This document shows, in pieces, positions 1 through 8,046 of a stretch of 19,470 nt of DNA. The stretch spans positions 1 to 19,470 of the forward strand of contig JALRMH010000118.1 in NCBI GenBank assembly GCA_026119935.1, in the 5' to 3' direction. A program made the translations under genes and the position numbers. Within the stretch, counting starts at the first letter, position 1. Every line of letters starts with the position of its first letter. Origin of the DNA: Endothia cerciana. Lineage: Eukaryota; Ascomycota; Sordariomycetes; Diaporthales; Cryphonectriaceae. The notes under the pieces were generated by a model, which saw only the letters and a list, made by a program, of their open reading frames with translations, had not been told where the DNA came from and searched no databases.

Positions 1-32
1 AATAATATTATTATTAAAAACAAATATCTATT

Positions 33-467
33 TATTAAAATACTTATTATATAAATTTAACAGAGTTATAATAATATAATAAAAACAAGCTGTTTAATTA
101 ATAGCTATTAAATATTTATATTACAACAACAGCGCTAATAGCTTACAGCGCTAGTAGACAACAGCGCTAGCAGCATACAAGTTATTCCTTTTTAAATAGT
201 TAGTAACTCAGCATATTAATTCTTTCTATACTAAAAGAATCAGTCTCTATATCAACAGACACTCAGCAGCTATCAATCAGACAGCCTGTTCTTGCTATAT
301 TATTGTAACTCTGCTAGGCTTATATAATAGGTGTTCTGATAATTTATTAATACAGAGACTGATTTTTACAATATAGAAAGAATTAATATGCTGAGTTGCT
401 AGCTATTTGAAAAGGAATAGCTTGTACGCTGCTAGCGCTGTTATCTGCTAGCGCTGTTGTTATAACA
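33..467 (-). repeat. Solo LTR copy 1 (-), split by a nested LTR
   Basis: Positions 33-118 and 347-467 together form one minus-strand copy of the 223-bp LTR best preserved at 1941-2163. The two halves join when copy 2 (119-341) and one copy of the target duplication ATTTA are removed. One of the three GCGCTAG-containing subunits near the LTR end is missing, so this copy is shorter than the others. The conserved TG..CA termini have become TA..CA through transitions. I find no matching 5-bp duplication outside 33 and 467. Confidence 0.85.
119..341 (+). repeat. Solo LTR copy 2 (+), nested, with ATTTA target duplication
   Basis: This full-length 223-bp copy begins TATTACAACAACAG where the preserved copy has TGTCACGACAACGG, and ends TGTTCTGATA where the preserved copy has TGTTCTGACA. 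It is flanked by ATTTA at 114-118 and at 342-346, a perfect 5-bp target-site duplication, and lies inside copy 1. In a hand alignment of the first 60 positions with 1941-2000 I count 15 differences, all C-to-T or G-to-A towards this copy. Confidence 0.9.
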
Positions 468-738
468 AGCAATTAAAAAAGAATATAAAAATATATTACT
501 AGCATTAGTTAAATTAAAAAAGCTAGCTTCTTTATTATTTAATACTTACTTACTTACTTAGCTATTATTAATTATTAAAACGTTATATTTTCTTATTTAT
601 ACTTTAACTAAATTGCTTCTTTAATTTTGTTTCTTTAATAATTTATATTTATATCTTTTAAGCAATTTATAACTTCTTTGCTTTTAGCTTATAACTAACC
701 TGCAAACAACTTGTTTTAATAAATCAAAGTAAGGTTAA

Positions 739-961
739 TATTATAATAACAGCGCTAGTAGCCTACAGCGCTAGCAGACAACAGCATTAGCAGCGCACAA
801 GCTATTTCTCTTTAAATAGCTAACAATTCAGCATACTAATTCTTTTTATACTGCAAGAATTAGTTTCTGTATTAATAAATACCTAGCAGCTATTAATCAG
901 ACAGCTTGTTTTCGCTATATTATTATAACTCTGCTAAGCTTATATAATAAATATTTTAACA
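739..961 (+). repeat. Solo LTR copy 3 (+)
   Basis: A full-length 223-bp copy, beginning TATTATAATAACAG and ending TATTTTAACA; compared with 1941-2163 it carries heavy C-to-T and G-to-A change. The 5-bp flanks (GTTAA before, CTCTA after) do not match, so either recombination or mutation has removed the target duplication. Confidence 0.85.
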
Positions 962-1139
962 CTCTAGCTTTCGAATGCAAGTTTAAGTAGCTATAAAGGT
1001 TTCGGTATTAAATAAACATTGTTCTTCTTTAAGCAAGTTGCTAGCTACTTATTAACTTTTTATACAAAGGCTGCTTAATTCAAGAGTAGAAGAATTTATT
1101 ATTATAATTCTAAAAAGCTTTTTAAAAAAGAATCAGAAT

Positions 1140-1589
1140 TATTAAAATACTTATTATATAAACTTAGCAGAGTTATAATAATATAATAAAAACAAGCTGT
1201 CTAATTAATAGCTGTTAAATATATTAAAATATTTATTATATAAGCTTAGCAGAGTTACAATAATATAGCAAGAACAAGCTATCTGATTAATAGCTGCTAG
1301 GTGTCTATTAATACAGAGACTGATTCTTGCAATATAGAAAGAATTAGTGTGCTGAATTGCTAGCTATTTAAAAGGAAATAGCCTGTGCGCTGCTAGCGCT
1401 GTTGTCTGCTAGCGCTATAAGCTACTAGCGCTGTTATTGTAACAGGTATTTATTAATATAGAAATTAATTCTTGCAGTATAAAAAGAACTAATATATTAA
1501 GTCGCTAGCTATTTAAAAAAAAATAGCTTGTATGCTGCTAGCGCTGTTGTCTGCTAGCGCTATAAGCTACTAGCGCTGTTATTATAATA
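1140..1589 (-). repeat. Solo LTR copy 4 (-), split by a nested LTR
   Basis: Positions 1140-1221 and 1445-1589 are the two halves of one minus-strand LTR, interrupted by copy 5. The halves read through as a complete LTR once copy 5 and a short duplicated stretch (AATA/GGTA, identical apart from transitions) are removed. All three GCGCTAG-type subunits are present at its end. No intact outer target duplication is visible. Confidence 0.85.
1222..1444 (-). repeat. Solo LTR copy 5 (-), nested in copy 4
   Basis: A full-length 223-bp minus-strand copy that interrupts copy 4. It begins TATTAAAATA and ends TATTGTAACA, the transition-mutated equivalents of TGTCAGAACA and TGTCGTGACA. It is less mutated than copy 4 in parts, for example a GTGCGC-containing stretch and the CAGAGACTGATTC block are well kept, which suits a younger insertion inside an older one. 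Confidence 0.87.
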
Positions 1590-1940
1590 ATAAACTTTTT
1601 CTATAGTTAGTACTTTATTATTATAAAAACAGAGAGATATTTTATAAGAATAGTAAAGTAAAGTATAAAGAGCTTAAAGAGTAACATTTTAAAAGAAAAT
1701 TAAAAAGCTTAGATCTATTATTTTAATTACAGAACTATATAAAACTAACACAGCTTAAAAAGCTATAATAATAAATAAGTAAAGTAGCCTTAACTAATTA
1801 AAGCTATATACTTATACTATAATATTATTATAAAGTTTGAAATAGATAGAATCAAGGATTAGATTACTTAATGCGCGTCTACTTAGATCGTATTATTCGC
1901 AGTTACAGAAAGTTGGATTCTCTTAAGCAATGCATTAATC

Positions 1941-2163
1941 TGTCACGACAACGGCGCTAGTGGCCCACGGCGCTAGCGGACAACGGCGCTAGCGGCGCAC
2001 AGGCCATTCCCCTTCAAATAGCCAGCGACTCGGCACACTGATTCTTTCCACACTGCAAGAATCAGTCTCTGTACCAACAGACACCCAGCAGCTATCAATC
2101 AGACAGCCTGTTCTCGCTATATCATTGTAACTCTGCCGGGCTTATGTGATAGGTGTTCTGACA
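1941..2163 (+). repeat. Solo LTR copy 6, G+C-rich and best preserved, TSD TAATC
   Basis: This 223-bp element starts TGTCACGACAACGG and ends GTTCTGACA, so its ends form the short inverted repeat TGTCA..TGACA expected of a retrotransposon LTR. It is flanked by a perfect 5-bp duplication, TAATC at 1936-1940 and 2164-2168. No internal region, primer-binding site or second LTR in the same orientation adjoins it, so it is a solo LTR left by LTR-LTR recombination. It contains three imperfect copies of a CGGCGCTAG-type subunit near its start. It is the reference against which the five A+T-rich copies can be read. Confidence 0.92.
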
Positions 2164-2239
2164 TAATCGCTCGCCGGATTCTAGCTCGCTCCTGAGGATT
2201 ACAAGTAGCGACAGTGTATCCTTGCTCGGTCTTGCAGTG

Positions 2240-2512
2240 CTAAACAGCTACCTCGAGGTCGTGCACTACCTCTTCGAACATAGATGCGATGTTAATGCTG
2301 CTGATACTAAAGGCTGAACGCCTCTTATAAAAGCTGCCCTCTAGAGCCCTCCGCAGATACTCAAGGTCTTGCTCAAAGCTAGCGCAAACAAGCTGCTCAT
2401 ATGCAACAGCTAAAAGGAGTGACCACTCCTTATAACTAGGAATGCACGAATGATCTATATAGCTGTTGGAAATGATAGTCTCTCCACCTAAAAAGGTGTC
2501 TATAAAGAGCAT
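2240..2512 (-). pseudogene. Possible degraded TPR fragment (kinesin-light-chain type)
   Basis: A 90-residue reading frame, too short for a whole protein. Residues about 30-90 include WSLLLAVAYEQL, DLEYLRRALEG and SSINIASMFEE, which resemble the helix pairs of kinesin-light-chain-type tetratricopeptide repeats found at the C-termini of fungal NACHT and NB-ARC proteins. The spacing between these blocks is about one 42-residue repeat, but the loop that normally carries the LGxEHPxT motif is not preserved. It has no visible partner exons. It may be a remnant of an NLR sensor domain, in keeping with the neighbours at 3299-4957, or chance similarity. Confidence 0.3.
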
Positions 2513-3298
2513 CGAAACATGTACTATCAGCTTAATATATTATTTTCTAAAGGAATTCTTATTAGGAAAGGTGCAAATAGCATCAACTTAGCTAGCTAAT
2601 AGCTTATAACTCCTTCTGTCTCGCAACAGCTTAATTAATAACCTGTGCTGCCTTCGCAAGTAATAACAGCATCAGCAGCGTCGCCTGTATAGCATCGATT
2701 ATCTGAATAGCAGGAGGATTCGTTACTTCGCGATACTCAAATGCTATCGCCACCTTAGCATTAATATCAATAGTTGAAGTCAAGGGGACGGCTACGCTTG
2801 CCTTGACTTGACTTGCGTAGACCGCTATCTATGCTCGCCCACCGCCAGTTTTAAGACCATCTGTATCTGATACAATTTGTTACACAGACACCTTAGGGGT
2901 GGCCAGCACCAGGTATTTTGGAATATCGCAAGCTACGCGCTGTTAGGTATACCAGCTAACTGCATATTAGAAGGGGCTGTGCACTAGGAGCCTGAGGCAG
3001 CAACTAAGGGCCCGTCGGTCTATAAGTAGACAAGAAGGAGCCGTTGGATCCAAGGAGGAACCTAGCTCCTCAAGCACTCCTTAGACGCCCTTAGCAATTA
3101 TCGTTAAATAAAGATCCCTCCAAGCCCTTATATAAGCCCTTGTAACACAATTTGAAGTTTCCTAATCCCTAGCTCTATCGCCTGATTGTAGGCGACAATG
3201 TGCAGCGAAACGAGCAGGGCAGACGAGCGCAAGAGTGCCTTCAAACACAACACGATCATTTTTACGCAACACTAGCCTATCTACTATATATAGACAGA
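2513..3298. other. Intergenic stretch without a recognisable gene
   Basis: No open frame here looks coding and no intron-exon structure is evident. The only repeat I recognise is the hAT-terminus-like segment at 2789-2826. A TATATAAG motif lies near 3128-3137, but no gene start is placed to use it. Confidence 0.6.
2789..2826. mobile_element. Isolated hAT-type terminus, related to the element at 13742-14283
   Basis: This segment contains CTTGACTTGACTTGCGTAGA and then CCGCTA, closely matching the reverse complement of the left end of the hAT element at 13742, including the GGCTAC..GCTTG context further in. The terminal bases differ (AGACCGCTA against GGAACGCTG). No second terminus or 8-bp duplication was found within the window, so it is either one end of a truncated relative or a degraded copy. 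Confidence 0.5.
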
Positions 3299-4957
3299 CT
3301 ATAGGAGACTGCGAGGTAGAGATTCCTTTCTTTCTGACCAGCACCACAGACCTGCAATCCAGTACTTAGAACATCCCTGTGGTGCTATGAGATCCAGATT
3401 TTCCACCGCCTTCCTAGATTCATTCACCGCCTTCATACATTCATCCGGCACGCGTGAAGAGCTCAAATGTCTCAAGCACTCGGAAATAGACTCAATGATG
3501 ACTCGACTTGCACTCCCACCGGTTAACTGAAACCTCTGCACTTCTTTAAACGCATCATTCCAACAAGGCAATGCGCCATCGTAATCAAGCTGGTTGTGAC
3601 GTATCTTTGCCATCGTGATGTGCAGACGCAGTTTCTCAAGCTTCAAAAGATGAGGACGGGAGCGAACAGCGAGGCAAAGCTCCTCCGCTTCTTGAAAGCG
3701 CCCTTGAGAGAATAAGACTTCCGCAAGGGACAACTCAAGAAGAGAGTTGCCCGAAGACAAATAGACAGGGCTATAGCGTCGCCTCTCGATTTCTGCACAC
3801 AGACGAGATTCAGCGATTCCCGCATCCTTTGAATTGTTGAGCTCTCGAAGCGTATCAGCATAATCGCAGGTAAGGTCACGGAGACCCTCGTCGAAGATGA
3901 GATGCTTAGACTGCTCTGCAGCTTTTTGTGCCCTGTCGAGACACAAAAGCGATTCTTGAAATGCACCTTGAAGCCGCAGAATCCTCCCAAGCAAGGCGTC
4001 TTTGCGAAAAAGGATCACTCGTTCGATAGAGGATATGTTCTGGTCCAAAGGTTTCCAATATTCGAGAAATTTGCGCGCATTAACGAAGTCTTCGCTCTGA
4101 ATGCAGTCCAAAGAACGCTGAATAATCGCTCGACCAATTGCTGAATGCATTCTTTTGTCCACAGCATGCCCTGCCCAACCTTTGCTGAGATCTTCAAGGC
4201 TGCTGGTTATACCTTTCACATCCCTAGCAATCCTGCTGAGGATGCTTCGTGATTCTGCAATGCGGTAATGCAAATACCAATCACTAAGACCACGCGAAGC
4301 AAACTCAGCTTGCTTGATGACGAAGTTTTTCCACGCTATACCGGGGAATCGAGATGCTTCGACGAGAGCAAGCACAAGATCAGCTCTGATCCCGGCAGGC
4401 AGGGATTCATAGCAATCCTGCATTGCTCCGAGGACGTATCTGAAATACAGTAGGCAGTGTTCTGTGCTTAGAACACTATGATGGTGTTAAATGAGTAATC
4501 AGTTTCCCTTATCGACTTGAACTTACGTAGGTTCAATGTATTGCTATAAGATGCTTCGATATACAATCAGCAATGCCTGGCATTTCTAAAACGCAAAATA
4601 GTTTTTATCCAGCTTCTGACGAACGTCTGTTGCAACAACTTCGTGTATAGTGTAGCTTTCGTCGCTATTCTTCGAAACAGCCGATGATAGGATAAGCTCT
4701 TGAAAAGCCTTATTTAATCTTAGGACGGACGTGAGAAGACTGCGAACCTCTGGACGAAGACTATCAATAGCGCCCACTTCTTCAATCTCGCCTGATGAAT
4801 TCCAACGTTTGCGCGGTGCAGCTCTATAGAGGAGGTTTATTTGAATCTTATCAGGTGTAGAAAGAAAAGAAAGAAGAAGCAGTAGGATTCCAGCGTCTTC
4901 CGATAAGACGCTGCCTGAAATAGCAGGAATAATATCAGATATAGCTGCTGACTGCAT
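3299..4957 (-). pseudogene. Fungal NLR/STAND remnant: winged-helix plus TPR C-terminal part
   Basis: Two exons are visible: 4957-4527, then an 87-nt intron (4526-4440; GTAAGT donor, TTTCAG acceptor), then 4439-3299, with the phase preserved across the splice. The first exon (LLLLLSFLS, NLLYRAAPRKRW, YTIHEVVATDVRQKL) matches the winged-helix region that follows NB-ARC in a well-known filamentous-fungal STAND family. The second exon is a TPR array (GRILRLQGAFQESL, LADVLFSQGRFQEAEELC-like helices, ending KYWIAGLWCW). Two in-frame TAG codons at 4588-4586 and 4546-4544 stand where the family usually has tryptophan, so TGG-to-TAG is likely. The P-loop NTPase and N-terminal effector domain are absent; upstream lies an unrelated-looking frame. 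I infer a dead cytosolic immune or incompatibility-type receptor. The family call is from motif memory. Confidence 0.8.
4440..4526 (-). other. Intron inside the NLR remnant
   Basis: The donor is GTAAGT at 4526-4521 and the acceptor TTTCAG ends at 4440. A CTGAT-like branch candidate lies in the middle and CTAAG nearer the acceptor. Exon 1 ends with two bases of a codon and exon 2 supplies the third, restoring the TPR frame. This preserved splice frame supports former expression. Confidence 0.75.
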
Positions 4958-4969
4958 CTTCTAAGCTGG

Positions 4970-5786
4970 TTATGCCCCTGACAGAGTGTACAAGCGGTTC
5001 TGTGGAAATAGAACTCCGGCCGTGAGTTTTTGCTTCTTAGGTTGTGGCATTACTGATGTGGTAAAGCGATAATGCTGCAAGTTTGTCTCGTCGCAAATGA
5101 AATGATGCACTGAACATGGTCAGTATTGAAAGAGATTGAGCTGCGAGCACGTACATTGGATTTTCTTGAATGCCTTATTGACAGTTGGTGCGTACTCCGG
5201 AACTTTTGTGCGGATATCCGTATACGTATAGAGGTGTTGGAGGGCGCGCTGCTAGTGCTCACGTTTTGCTTTCCCCCAACTAAAGGCCATTAAGCAAGAA
5301 AACAGGCTCAGGTGTCGGGTGAACTTACGTGGTTGCTAGATTAAAGGAGGAGAGCAACCCCTGAGCCACCTGCAAGCTAATACTAGAGATAGACACAAAG
5401 TGCTCAATAATCTCCCGCCACCTCCTTCCGATCTGGAGATACTTGTAAACCTTTCGTTGAATGAGTGTATCTGTATTTGTGTTCAAAAGACTACTCTGTA
5501 TATTTGCATCAAAGCACCAGGGGAGGAGTTCTCTCAATTCGGGCGGCGGATTTTTGATATTCTGCACAATATGTCCGACAGACGTATTCTTAGGCTGTAC
5601 CAATGCGAGGCTGTACGAATAAATCAGCTGAATGAATTGCTGCTGCTTCATATCTCTACCCTGTCGCTCAGAGGAGTAATAGGTGTTAACGAGGTCCTGA
5701 ATAGGCTTGGACAACGGTTCGTTGCTCTGATATTGAGGCTCGGGTAGCGTCCGCGGGCGTTCTTGATGCTGTGACATACTTGTCAA
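4970..5786 (-). pseudogene. Disabled two-exon gene of unknown function
   Basis: Exon 1 runs from ATG 5786 to 5329 and encodes about 152 residues of mostly helical, Gln- and Ser-rich protein with IQRKVYKYLQIGRRW near its end. A 49-nt intron (5328-5280; GTAAGT donor, CTTTAG acceptor) leads into exon 2 in the correct phase. Exon 2 is then interrupted by TAG at 5254-5252, where CAG would give Gln, and by TGA at 5122-5120, where CGA would give Arg, before a terminal TAA at 4972-4970. Between the stops the frame still reads like protein (VPEYAPTVNKAFKKIQC). I recognise no family. The same frame continues, after two more stops, into the NLR remnant, so the two may once have been one transcript; I consider that unproven. 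Confidence 0.5.
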
Positions 5787-6354
5787 CGCCCTCTATGAAG
5801 TCACAGCATCTCTCGGAGGTGATGTAGCGCTGCCCCAGGAGATGCCTGTTGACATATAGAGAAATGTTTTAAAACTGTTACTTAATGCAGCTCTAGATCA
5901 ACCCCTGGATCCCGATCAGGCCAAGGCTCTTTGGGGGTATACTATGATCTTCGAGAGACAAGTCGAAGTGGATCATGGAACCTCGTCATCGCTTCTTCTC
6001 GATGCCCACCCCGCGCTCGAAGACCGACGCAGACTTCTCTCTCAACAGTTTGCCGACATCGAAAAAGAGATTGACAATATCCACAAGACGAGGAACGTTT
6101 ACAACATACTCAACACTTTACTCAAGTTGAAAAAAGATACAAGCATGTTCAGACTAGCTTTAGACCAAACTGTTCAATTGCAGCAGACTTTAAAAACTTC
6201 CACTATCACCCGATTGCGTCCACATCTCGAATCTCTCGAGTTTCTCAAGCAAGACCTTGAATTACACTTAGCCGGAGAGAGAATGGTTACTGCATTGGAG
6301 GTGGTGGCCAAGACCTTGGGTGATATCACCAAGGATACTCAATGTCCCACTTAG
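5767..6354 (+). pseudogene. Helical protein fragment with one premature stop, family unknown
   Basis: The frame is open from 5767 to 6354 except for one TAG at 5857-5859, between VALPQEMPVDI and RNVLKLLLNAALDQ, where CAG would restore glutamine. The first ATG after the stop is at 5944 and gives 136 residues, but the sequence before it (DPDQAKALWGYT) also looks coding, so that start is probably not the original one. The protein is strongly helical (DRRRLLSQQFADIEKEI, LEFLKQDLELHL), probably a helical bundle or coiled coil. No catalytic motif is visible. It overlaps the first codons of the minus-strand gene at 5786 by about 20 bases, so the two are divergent and at least one is truncated. Confidence 0.5.
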
Positions 6355-6541
6355 ACCTCTATGGCTTGTCAGAATCGATTTCTCCGGGGTAACGTTCTTC
6401 CGAGGAAATGACCAAGATGCCTTCGAGTTCTGGGCCGGCGCTGGCTCCAAGGGTACGTGTGGGAACGCTCGCCTGTACATTGGTATATTTGTTGAAAAGA
6501 ACTCGCTTCTGAACCCTAATCTTTAGCTATTTGCCTACTTA
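6355..6541 (+). other. Short open stretch before the pogo element, no recognised gene
   Basis: A second frame stays open from 6320 to 6526 (VRIDFSGVTFFRGNDQDAFEFW) and could be a further exon or frameshifted continuation of the preceding fragment. I cannot place splice sites convincingly and do not call a gene. Confidence 0.3.
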
Positions 6542-7442
6542 AGTCAGACCACCCCCCTTTGGATCACCCTGGTCAGCTATATTCAATATATATACATATA
6601 TTGATTTTATCTACTTTTCTATCTTATTCACCCACTATAATATAATCCTCCTCATCAGTAACTAATTCGATACTGCTCTCTTCAGCCTGATTGTCCTTGT
6701 TTTGATTAATTGCATTTTGAGCCCTCTGTATAGCTTCAAACCTGCAAACCTCGAATTCAGGGTTATCTCAACCCTTCATCTTTTCCTAGGCCTTAAGCCC
6801 TTAACCTGTACTTTTAAAGCCTTGTTTTCTTCTAAAGCCTTAGCTAAGGCTAGATCCCTCTCATCTTAAGCCTTTTTTATCTTTCTGAAAAGTAGATGTT
6901 GTGCTAGCATAGAGGAAAGCTGATGCTGATTTTATTAAAGTTGATAGTATAGATCTTTAGCCTTTCTAGGGGTTGAATAGATATCTAGCTAGCTTGAGGA
7001 GGCTTTTAGAGTAAATCTTGCCTCTGTTAATAGCTTTAAGCTTAAACTAGGCTTAGCTTGAAGATGTTATTAACTGTTCTTGATGAGAAGAGGGCTAAAG
7101 AGTAGCTTAGCTAGACGAATAGGCTACAGACCTGTTGCTTTCTATCTAGATCTAATATTCTAGCTAGAAAGGCCTTCTATTTAAGCTAGACGATAAGGAA
7201 CTCTCTATTCAATCGAGGCCTTTCGAATAGACAGGCCTGCCTTGACAGCCTGAATAGCCTGATCGATCTCAGATTCGGTATAGAGACTCATCGTATAATA
7301 ATTGATATATAGTAAAAATATGAAGCTATTTAGAAAAGAATTGATAGAGAAAAGTGAGGATATATAAGGTGGGTTGAAATAGCGGTGTGGCTGACCAGGG
7401 TGATCTAAAGGGGGGGGTGATCCAAAAGGGGGTAGTCTGACT
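6542..7442 (-). mobile_element. Internally deleted pogo/Fot1-type transposon (901 bp)
   Basis: The left end reads AGTCAGACCACCCCCCTTTG and the right end, read inward on the opposite strand, AGTCAGACTACCCCCTTTTG; both continue into GGATCACCC and a CCTGGTCAGC block. The right arm carries an extra ATCACCC unit. TA dinucleotides flank both ends (6540-6541 and 7443-7444), the target duplication of Tc1/mariner-pogo elements. Inside, only the two ends of a transposase gene survive on the minus strand, so the DDE catalytic core has been deleted. It is non-autonomous, and its stops show it can make no protein. Confidence 0.88.
6624..7291 (-). pseudogene. Pogo/Fot1-type transposase remnant, catalytic core deleted
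   Basis: From ATG 7291 the translation begins MSLYTESEIDQAIQAV and IRKASIE, then a TAG, then RVPYR: this is the N-terminal helix-turn-helix (Psq/CENP-B-like) start of fungal pogo transposases, where the TAG sits at a usual tryptophan. The far end reads LLFRKIKKA, DERDLALAKALEENKAL and GLRPRKR, then after a frameshift near 6750 AINQNKDNQAEESS and DEEDYIIVGE up to TAA 6626-6624, matching the basic and acidic C-terminal tail of the same family. At least six in-frame stops are present, and the roughly 300 residues of DDE endonuclease expected in between are missing. Confidence 0.85.
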
Positions 7443-7444
7443 TA

Positions 7445-8046
7445 ATTCACATGAAGTACCACGTCTGGTACAATATGCGAGCACAAATGGGAAGCATCAC
7501 ACTTTCTGCTTGAGTGATGCTGGAGATCATGCAGCCTTGCTTTTTCTTCTGCTGGTTGCAGCTGCCTACGGCCGTGGCTGCTGGTATATGGAAAACGGGG
7601 AGGCTGGGGAAGATGCTGAAAGCAGTCATACGGGTGACGCGGACGTTGGTTACATGTTGCTTTGAAACAACACTGCTACTTGTACCTTAAGATTAGGGAT
7701 TGTCGCCTGGAATAGTGGATGTAGTTGACAGCAGACGTGCAACAGCTTATCATCCAGTTCGTATAAAAAGAAGTCTTGGGTACTTATTTTTAATATGGCT
7801 CATTCTATCCGCCGATCTGATACGGTGGTGGTACTGTTCAGGAACGGTCACGCCGAGTTGCAACAGTCCTGCCAACCATCACTGTGACCCTCCAAGGCTC
7901 CCTTATTAAAGCCAAAGCTAACCTCCTTTGTCTCATTTGACAGTGTGGCTGAAGTGATCATAATGGCTAGGCGAAGCACACGTAGCCAACAGCTCGGCCG
8001 GCTCACCATGCCTGAGACGGACGAGAACCCTGTGACAGAGGATGCG
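7445..8046. other. Intergenic stretch without a recognisable gene
   Basis: I see no coding frame with fungal codon structure or splice sites and no repeats. The stretch lies between the pogo insertion and the 3' end of the minus-strand gene that ends at 8047. Confidence 0.55.

Larger units (their letters stand above)
1..1860. other. A+T-rich, transition-mutated block (AT isochore)
   Basis: This stretch is dominated by A and T, with no credible open reading frame, and ends near 1830-1860 where normal composition returns. Its recognisable content is five copies of one 223-bp LTR, listed separately. The intervening pieces (468-738, 962-1139, 1590-1860) are A+T-rich sequence in which I see no gene; 549-562 holds a short run of a TTAC/ACTT tetranucleotide. 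The composition and the transition-only differences between LTR copies fit RIP of old repeats in a filamentous ascomycete. Confidence 0.85.

Noticed and set aside
33..1589. Copies 1 and 4 as the two LTRs of one small TRIM-like retroelement.
   Set aside because: Their outer 5-bp flanks (CTATT and ATAAA) do not match and I see no primer-binding site or polypurine tract next to either.
5765..5810. An 11-bp perfect inverted repeat (GATGCTGTGAC / GTCACAGCATC) with a 24-base spacer, considered as an operator or element end.
   Set aside because: It lies in the overlap of two disabled frames, with no flanking duplication; it could be chance.
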